Of a stretch of DNA of 64,000 nucleotides, positions 54,306 to 61,600 are shown piece by piece; within the stretch, counting starts at the first letter, position 1; each line of letters opens with the position of its first letter. A model generated the notes under the pieces. It ran no database searches. It was not told the origin of the DNA and saw only the letters and a list, made by a program, of their open reading frames with translations. Source of the DNA: Caldilineaceae bacterium (GTDB lineage Bacteria > Chloroflexota > Anaerolineae > Caldilineales > Caldilineaceae); contig JALHQH010000008.1 in the NCBI GenBank assembly GCA_022842065.1, positions 1 to 64,000 of the forward strand, in the 5' to 3' direction. A program made the translations under genes and the position numbers.

Positions 54306-57300
54306 TCAAATTATGGTCGACGTCGCGTCGAATCGGGCATAGTCTGCAATCAGCGCCCGATGGGCTGCCACTTGTGTCAGAAAGGCGGCGCGCGACTCGC
54401 CATCCTGAATCCGCTCGGCACGCGCTTGGAGGTGAGCATGGGCCTTTTCCAACAAGGGGATCGCCTGTGCATCATCTGTGGCGGTGAGCACTTGATAGCA
54501 GGTGTGATAGACGCGCGTTGGCTCTTCCAACCCTTCTAATGGTCGCTCGTCGATCAAGCGCAGGATTGGTTCGATTGCAGTGCGTGCTTCGGCTACCTTT
54601 CCCTCCGCCAGCCAGCGCCGCGCCAACCCAGCCTGCGGCTCCGGTGCGAGATAATCTAGCCCCAACGCCCCATAACAGGCGAGCGCTTCATCATAAGCAT
54701 GTTGTGCAGCATCCACTCCACCCAGTACACTCTGCGCATGGCCCAGAAAGGTTTGGGCAAAGCCCTCAATGTAGCGATCCCCTTCGGCTTGGGCGGCGGC
54801 AATCCCCTGCTGGGCGTAGTCCACCGCGGTCGTCTGATCACCCAGTTGATGGTAGAAAAGGGCCAGGTTGGTAAAGGCAATCGCACTCTGGTTGACCTTG
54901 CCCAGCTCGGTTTGCAGAGCAAGCGCTTGGCGGGTATAGCGAATCGCGCCCCCATAGTCACCCAAATAGGCAGTGGAGATGCCGAGGTTGCCCAACACGG
55001 CAATTTCATGTTGCCGCGAGCCGCGATCCCGATAGATCGTCAGGGCTTCCCCATACGCGCCTTGCGCCGCGCCATAATCACCCAGCGCATCGTGGACCGC
55101 GCCAAGATGGAGCAGATGATCAGCAATGCGCAGTTGGCTGCCCAGGGTGCGGGCCAGTTGTAACCCCTGCTCATCATAACTTTTGGCCTGGGCCATTGCC
55201 CCTTGGTAATAGGCCGCCAAGCCCAGAAAACGCAAGATCGTGTCCTGCAAAAGGGGATTCAGCCCCTTGTCGCTGCGTGCTAAGGCTTGCTCCACTGCCG
55301 CTTGTGCTGCGGCATAACGGTGGCGCGCCAAGGCCAACCGACCTTGATCCAACCAGGTCAGCGCCAGCAAGTGCGGATCTTCGCTTTGCTGCGCAAATAC
55401 CAGCGTTTGCGTCCCCAGCGTTTCGGCGTCGTCATACGCCCCTTGCGCCATGCGGATCTGCCACATCACGCGCGCCTGACTAAAGGCGATCCCGGGATCG
55501 GCGGTTGCGTGGGCAAGGCCGTGGGCGTGGCTGCTCCACGCCTCCGCCGCGCTCAATTTGCCTTGGCCCATCAACATGCGCATGAGCGCGATCGTCAATT
55601 TTGCTTCACAAGCGATCTGCTCAGGGGTGGCGACTTGTCCTTGGATGACCTGGAGCGTAGCGGCCAATAAATGCTCTGCTTCGCCAAGTAAGCCACTCAC
55701 CTCGTAAAATTCAGTCAAGCCGTCGAGACTTTCAAGCAAGCGGCTATGTTGCTGCTGGTCGGTCGCCCAGCGCCATGCCACACGCAGGTTACCCAATTCG
55801 GTGCGCATAGCGGCCAGTGCTTGGGACAATTCGGCACTAACCAAGGCGGGCGCTTGGCGGGCGGCCCAATCGAGATAGTAACGGCTGTGCCGTTCCTGTG
55901 GGATATTGGCCTGTCGATCGGCGCTGGCGACGAGTTTGGCCGCGGCAAATTGGCGCAGCAACTCGTGCATCACATAACGACCGGCGTTGCTCCGGCGCAA
56001 CAAAACGCGCGCCACCAGGCTGGACAGTTCACCCAGGGTCGCGCCGGTGATCTGCAAGCCGGCCTGCCGTGTAAAGCCGCCCTGAAAGACCGCGGCGCGC
56101 GCCAAAACTTGCTGCTCTGGCGGTGTTAACAGGTGCCACGACGCCTCGAAGACGGCTTGGATGTTACGGTGGCGCCCGGTAAGATCGGCCAGTGGATCAG
56201 GCACCAGTGGGTCAGGTGACGAGCTAGCAACCTCTGCGGTGAGGATGATCAGGTTGCGCCTAATCTCGGCGCTGATCTCCGGGCAGGTCAAGGCGGGGTA
56301 ACAGGCTGCGGCCAACACAAGGCCCAGCGGCAAACCATCGACCAACTGGCAAATCTCGACGACTGCCCCCTGGTTTTCATCGTCCAGCGCAAAGTCGGAT
56401 TGTTTGCGCCGCGCCCACTGGACAAACAAGGCCACACTTTCATAGCGCAGCAGATCAGCCTCAGTGCTGCTGGTGGGGACGCCCAGCCCCTCTATGGGCA
56501 GCAGCCACTCATCCGGTTGGCCCAACGGCTGGCGCGAGGTGACGATGATTTTGAGCCTTGGCGCGGCGCTTAACAACTGGCTGACCAGATCCGCACCGCC
56601 CAGGAGATGTTCATAGTTGTCGAGGATCAGCAGAAACGCTTTGTGGCGCAGGTAGGCACAGAGTTGAGCCACCAGGGGTAGATCGGGTTGCAGATCAAGG
56701 CCCAGCCCATTGACGATGGCTGCACCGATCTGCGTTTCCAACGCGTCGTGGTTCGCGCTTTCTGGGGAGGATGGCGCAGCCAGATCTGCCAGTGCGACAA
56801 AGTAGAGGCCATCCACAAAGTGTGTGGCAGTTGGCCTGGCGGCGTCACCACTTTCGGCCAGGGCGTGCGCGGCGGTTAAGGCCAGTTGGGTTTTGCCCAC
56901 CCCACCTAACCCGGCCAGGGTCAACAAACGGCAGGTCGGATCGGCTAATTGCTCGGCAATCAGGGCTAATTCACGCTGCCGACCGATGAAGGGGATCAGG
57001 GGCGCGGGTAAGGACACAGTCTTGGGCCGGGCAGGCACAGCTGCGGCAGCTGGCAGTGGGACGGCGGCCATGCCGTTGTCCAGTTCACCGCGCAAAATTT
57101 GTGCATAGAGTTGGTCAGTCTCAGGCGCAGGGGGTGCGCCCAACTCTTCGGCCAGCAAACGGGCACAGAGGGTATATTGGGCCAGGGCGACACTCCGTTC
57201 GCCGCGCCCGGCAAAGATGCGCATCAACGCCCGGTGCGCTTCTTCGCGCCACGGTTCCAGTTCGATCTGCCGCTGTAAATAGCTGATCGCTTGGGGCAAC

Positions 57301-57866
57301 TCTTGCCGTGCCGTGTGGAACGCAGCCAGCGTCGTCAGTGCATCCAACATGGCGACATGGAGGGCTTCCTGCGTAAAGAGCCGCCACTCTTCAAAGGGTT
57401 CGCTCGTTGGCAGGGCAAACCCGCTGAGAAAATCGCCGCGATAGAGGGCAACGGCTGCAGCCAGGCGTTGGTTGCACTCACCGCAGGTCACCAAATCCGT
57501 GTGCGCATGGCGTTGTGTTTCTGTAAGCAAGTGACGAAAGTGGGCGACATCCAACTGGTGTGTGCGCCGGCCATTCAGTTGCACATCCTGGGTGGTGACC
57601 AGCAACAGCGGTTCGTGGTCATCGGGTAGATCCAGGGTTTGGCGCAGATTATAGAGCGCACGACGCAGATTTTGGCGCATGCGGCTCTCATCGGCGTCCG
57701 GCCAGAGCAGTGCCCCTAGCCCATCGCGGCGATGGGGGCGATCTCCTTCCACGGCGAGATAGGCCAGCAAAGCCCGCCCCCGATCTGACTCGATGCCTTT
57801 GACAGGTACTTCATCACGCAGGACTTGAAAGCGACCTAGTAAAGCAATGACAAGTGGTAAATTCAT
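54306..57866 (-). CDS. BTAD/NB-ARC/TPR transcriptional regulator
   Basis: This 1186-residue protein has an AfsR/SARP-like architecture. An N-terminal OmpR-type DNA-binding domain (about 1-95, with RGRALLAYLAVEGDRPHRRD and LLWPDADESRMRQNLRRALYNLR) is followed by a bacterial transcriptional activation domain (about 100-255). An NB-ARC-type ATPase has Walker A LAGLGGVGKTQLA (about 318) and Walker B FLLILDNYEHLL. Tetratricopeptide-like helical repeats fill residues about 650-1100. Such proteins act as ligand-controlled ATPase switches for transcription. The ATG at 57,866 is chosen over TTG 57,881. The small gene on the opposite strand shares the promoter region. Confidence 0.88.
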   Translation of the reverse strand: MNLPLVIALLGRFQVLRDEVPVKGIESDRGRALLAYLAVEGDRPHRRDGLGALLWPDADESRMRQNLRRALYNLRQTLDLPDDHEPLLLVTTQDVQLNGRRTHQLDVAHFRHLLTETQRHAHTDLVTCGECNQRLAAAVALYRGDFLSGFALPTSEPFEEWRLFTQEALHVAMLDALTTLAAFHTARQELPQAISYLQRQIELEPWREEAHRALMRIFAGRGERSVALAQYTLCARLLAEELGAPPAPETDQLYAQILRGELDNGMAAVPLPAAAAVPARPKTVSLPAPLIPFIGRQRELALIAEQLADPTCRLLTLAGLGGVGKTQLALTAAHALAESGDAARPTATHFVDGLYFVALADLAAPSSPESANHDALETQIGAAIVNGLGLDLQPDLPLVAQLCAYLRHKAFLLILDNYEHLLGGADLVSQLLSAAPRLKIIVTSRQPLGQPDEWLLPIEGLGVPTSSTEADLLRYESVALFVQWARRKQSDFALDDENQGAVVEICQLVDGLPLGLVLAAACYPALTCPEISAEIRRNLIILTAEVASSSPDPLVPDPLADLTGRHRNIQAVFEASWHLLTPPEQQVLARAAVFQGGFTRQAGLQITGATLGELSSLVARVLLRRSNAGRYVMHELLRQFAAAKLVASADRQANIPQERHSRYYLDWAARQAPALVSAELSQALAAMRTELGNLRVAWRWATDQQQHSRLLESLDGLTEFYEVSGLLGEAEHLLAATLQVIQGQVATPEQIACEAKLTIALMRMLMGQGKLSAAEAWSSHAHGLAHATADPGIAFSQARVMWQIRMAQGAYDDAETLGTQTLVFAQQSEDPHLLALTWLDQGRLALARHRYAAAQAAVEQALARSDKGLNPLLQDTILRFLGLAAYYQGAMAQAKSYDEQGLQLARTLGSQLRIADHLLHLGAVHDALGDYGAAQGAYGEALTIYRDRGSRQHEIAVLGNLGISTAYLGDYGGAIRYTRQALALQTELGKVNQSAIAFTNLALFYHQLGDQTTAVDYAQQGIAAAQAEGDRYIEGFAQTFLGHAQSVLGGVDAAQHAYDEALACYGALGLDYLAPEPQAGLARRWLAEGKVAEARTAIEPILRLIDERPLEGLEEPTRVYHTCYQVLTATDDAQAIPLLEKAHAHLQARAERIQDGESRAAFLTQVAAHRALIADYARFDATSTII

Positions 57867-57919
57867 ATTAAGCAAGTTCAATTGATAGTAACATTAAGTA
57901 TTTAAAAGGAGATTATCAT

Positions 57920-57948
57920 TTGTGTAAATTAGCGCCATTATTATATCA
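57920..57948. promoter_or_regulatory. Overlapping divergent promoters for the regulator and small protein
   Basis: On the plus strand, TTGTGT (57,920-57,925) and TATATC (57,942-57,947) are spaced by 16 bases. On the minus strand an extended -10, TGATATAAT (57,940-57,948), is seen. The two -10 boxes overlap in an A+T-rich 190-base divergent gap, so the two genes are probably coordinated. Both are predictions. Confidence 0.4.
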
Positions 57949-58053
57949 TAAATGGGCAATCGAACCCATGCATCACTTCTCCTCACGTTTTCCTCACGCC
58001 TTTGGTTTATCCTCACGGCAGCGTCAACTCAATTTTTAACAGACCATCATTCT

Positions 58054-58269
58054 ATGTCAGATCCAATCCTAGTAACCACCAGCTATGCCTCCTACCTATT
58101 ACGCCTACGCTGGCATCTGCAGGAGGGCGAGTGGGTATGTCAGAGTATGTTGACCAGCGTCACGAATGAGGAACGCCATTATTTTGCCAATCTAGAGAGC
58201 CTGTTTGTCTACTTGCGCGCCCAGCCCGCAGCCGAGAAAGGAGCAATGCTACCAACCATCAAACGCTAA
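58054..58269 (+). CDS. Small protein divergent from the large regulator
   Basis: This 71-residue protein is read from ATG 58,054; the longer frame upstream looks like leader. It has the pattern SYLLRLRWHLQEGEWVCQSMLTS (about 11-33) followed by YFANLESLFVYLRAQP. Small proteins with a similar Trp-rich strand and an F-x-x-L-x-x-L-F-x-F-L-R-x-Q ending accompany BTAD regulators in Chloroflexota, as far as I recall. Its function is unknown, but a target or ligand-like partner of the regulator is a reasonable guess. Confidence 0.6.
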   Translation: MSDPILVTTSYASYLLRLRWHLQEGEWVCQSMLTSVTNEERHYFANLESLFVYLRAQPAAEKGAMLPTIKR

Positions 58270-58655
58270 CTGTGGCGAAGATCAGCGCCAACTAACTAGT
58301 TTCTGTTACAAAACGCGCATTCTACCGCCAAGGGCGCTCAGCGCGTGAAGAAATCGCGAAGAAACTTCCGCGAGGAGCCTTTGCGAACCTTTGCGATCTT
58401 CGCGCGCTTGGCGGTGATCAAGCTGTTTCGCAAAAAGAACTAACTGATCAACGCTTGCGTATTACCCCGGACCTTCAGGTCTGCGAGGCCCCGAAAGCCT
58501 CTGCCATCGCCGCTAATCTGCGTAAGTCTGTTAAAGTCAGTGCGCTTTGAAAAATGATCGTTGCCTGCCGTGGCAGAACGGCGATTTTTACCCTTTTCAA
58601 AGTAGCCACACTTTTATTTAAAACCAACCAATCATTTGGAAAAAAGGAATTGAAG
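58270..58655. repeat. Gene-free region with CCGCCAAG / CTTGGCGG repeats
   Basis: This 386-base gap holds no gene that I can support. CTACCGCCAAGGGCGC and GCGCGCTTGGCGGTGA form an imperfect inverted repeat (about 58,322-58,416), with GAAGATCAGCG- and GATCTTCGCG-type sequence around it. CGGACCTTCAGGTCTG follows as a second small palindrome. AAAAAGG upstream of 58,656 is the ribosome site for the last gene. Confidence 0.5.
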
Positions 58656-61600
58656 ATGCAGTATCATCAAACGCTGCACCGGGGCCGGCAAACGGTGGGC
58701 CGCGTGCTGTTGTTGTTGGCCCTACTCCTGCCGAGCGTGGCGCGCACCGCGCCGCTCTACAGCGAAGATCTGACCAACCGGGCGCAACTGTCCACGACGC
58801 AGACGACACAACCCCTGGCGGCTACGCCAAACAATGAGGTGCGCGCCATCGACCTCACTGTCTCCCACGAGCGCACGCTCAGTGCGGAGGAGAAATTAGC
58901 CTACGAAGAGCTCTTCCGCCTCTTTGCCGATAATGTCTATGAGATGAGCAATGGCGCGCATAAGCTGCGCAATATCCTCATCTTTGATGGCGGGCGCTAT
59001 TCGGATCGCACCGATATTGTCTTTAGCCCGGCCACGACGCGCTCCAATGCGATAGCCAACAACTATGGCAAAGATAAACTAAGCCGCGCCGGCATGAGCA
59101 TCGAAGATCGCCTGGGCAGCCCGCCGGTCTCCGAGCAGGCGCTCAAGAGCATGGCCGGCACCCTGGCCCATGAATTTGGCCACTACTTCTATGGCGCGCT
59201 CGATGAATATATTGAAAATGGCCGCGGCTTAAATCCCTATAGCCCTGGCTCGCCCTCCAGCATGGATACGCCACCGGAGCCCTGTTCGCTGATGTCGGGC
59301 TGTTATAGCACCTATGAAGGGGTGAACTTCTCCACCGCCAAATCGACCGCGGGCGCCGGTAAGACCCAAACCGCGCAATACCGTGTCTACAAAGCCAGCG
59401 GCTGGGAAACAGTCGCGCGTGACCCCAAGGATGACCCGTTGGTCACCCGTTTCAACCCGCGGCGTGGCCCCGAACAAGTGCCCAGCGACCGCCTCTATTG
59501 GCCCGAATTGGCCGACAAAGCGCCGCCGGCTGAGGAATTTCGCACGGTTGAGTTGCCGGCCGCCCAGGAAGAAGCGCGCAACCTGCTGCAGATCACCTGG
59601 GCCACCGCAGAGATGACCGACAATCGTTTCCGTTACTTCTTGGTCGATGTCTCCACCGGCATGGGCGACAAAGAGCGGCTGAACAGCGCCAAGACCGCCT
59701 TGAAAGCCTATGTCGATAGTGCTAAGGTCAACGACCAGATCGGCATCAGTACCTTTGCCGACACCGACACCGAGATCCAACCGCTCACCAAGATCGTCGA
59801 TGACAGCACGAAAGAGGCGATCAAAACCGCGATTGATGGGATCAGCCTTGCAACCGTGGCGAACAAACGGATCGTCACCGCCGCCGACCAGAAGGCGATT
59901 GAGGCGCTGGCCGCGGCCACGACCTTTGGCCTGGTCGCCGACCGCGCCGTCTATGTAATCATCAACGGGGCCTTTACCGAACAAGGTCCCGGCGGCGGCT
60001 TTGCCGGCACCGGTTTCGAGAAGGTCTCGGCCGCGCATGGCAACGCGGGAATTCCGATCTCAATCTTCAACTTTAACGATTGCAGCCAACCAGGCGACTT
60101 TTGGCCGGGCTGTATCACTCGCCCTGGCACCTCGATGAGCGTGCTCAAAGGGGTGGTCGGCGCGACGGCGAACAAGCCGGGCGTCTACAAATATATCGGC
60201 GATGGCCCCTTTGAGGTGACCGCGCTCACGGTGACGAGTGCGGCGGCTGGGGGTGAAGTTGCGGCGGAGAATACCGAAGCCGACGAGTTGATTGACGCCC
60301 TTGGTGCCGGCGATGAGGCACTTTCGCCCCGGCTGGAAGTCAACCTGGGCACGGCGCGCGATCTGCAACTGCAAGTCGAACTGCCCTATACGACCACGAT
60401 CTATGTGGATGCCACCTTGGACGAGATCGATGCCAGCTTCTTCTTCAATGGCGTACCCGAAGCCGCCCAGATCACCCTGACTGATCCGAATGGCGATCCG
60501 CTGCCCAGCGAGCCTGGCTGTGAGAGTGACGGCACGGAGAGCTTCTGCCGGATCGTGATTACCGCCCCGCTCACCGGCACCTGGGAAGTGAGCATGATGG
60601 CCGCGACCCAGCCTTTGGTCATGGCCTACGAAATTGCGGGCGTGACCTGGGAGGGGAGCACCTTCCAAGCCGCAGTGACGGCCCAAGCCGGCGACTTTGT
60701 GGTCTACCCCGAGCCGGTAGTTTTGGTGGCCAGCCTCTCCAAGATCAACCCGATTGCGCGGGCCGGCGTCACCGCCTGGGTCGAGGATCCCGACGGGCTC
60801 TTCAGCGATCTCACCCTCAAAGATGATGGCGACCTGCCCGATCTCTACCCCGATGATGGCCTCTATTCTGGTCTGCTCCCCTATGACCAGAGTGGCGACT
60901 ATCATGTCACCGTGCTCTTCGACAACATTAGTGGCAATGCCTTCTACGCCACGGAAGCGCTGGCCGATGGCGATGCGCTGACCACAACCGTGGGCATCGA
61001 CTTCGACCGTTATGCCGATTATGAGATCTTCATCGGTGAGGTTGAAGCGGATGATCATGGCAATACCGCCGAGACGGCCACTGATCTACCCGGTGATAAT
61101 GCAGAGGTCGATGGTCGCCTGGAGAACAGCAGTGATCTCGATTTCTTCCGCGTCGTTTCGTTAACGGTGCCCAGCCAGCTCACGCAAGATATCGCCGGCA
61201 CCCCAAGCAGCACCCCGGCCAGCAGCACCTACATGTTACGCCTGGGGTCGCTGGCTGAGGAACTCGCTCCCAAGATCACCGTGTTGAAAGCAAGCGGCAC
61301 CCTCGAATTCACCCCTGCGCCGCTGGGCTACAGTCAATACTTTTCGACGACCGTCGATGTCGTCACTGGCGAGACCCTGTTGATTGCGGTTGCCGCGCAG
61401 AACGCCGAAGCCGCCGTAGGTAACTATGCGATCAGCTTTGGCGATCCGCGCGACGGTGAAGTGGACATGGGGCTTTACCTCTTTGGTGAACCAGCTGATC
61501 AAGTGATTGTCGGTCAGCCCTACAACTTTACCCCTGGATTCTTCGATCCGTTGGGCGAGACCGTCTACTTTACCGCAACCAATCTGCCTGCCTGGGTCAC

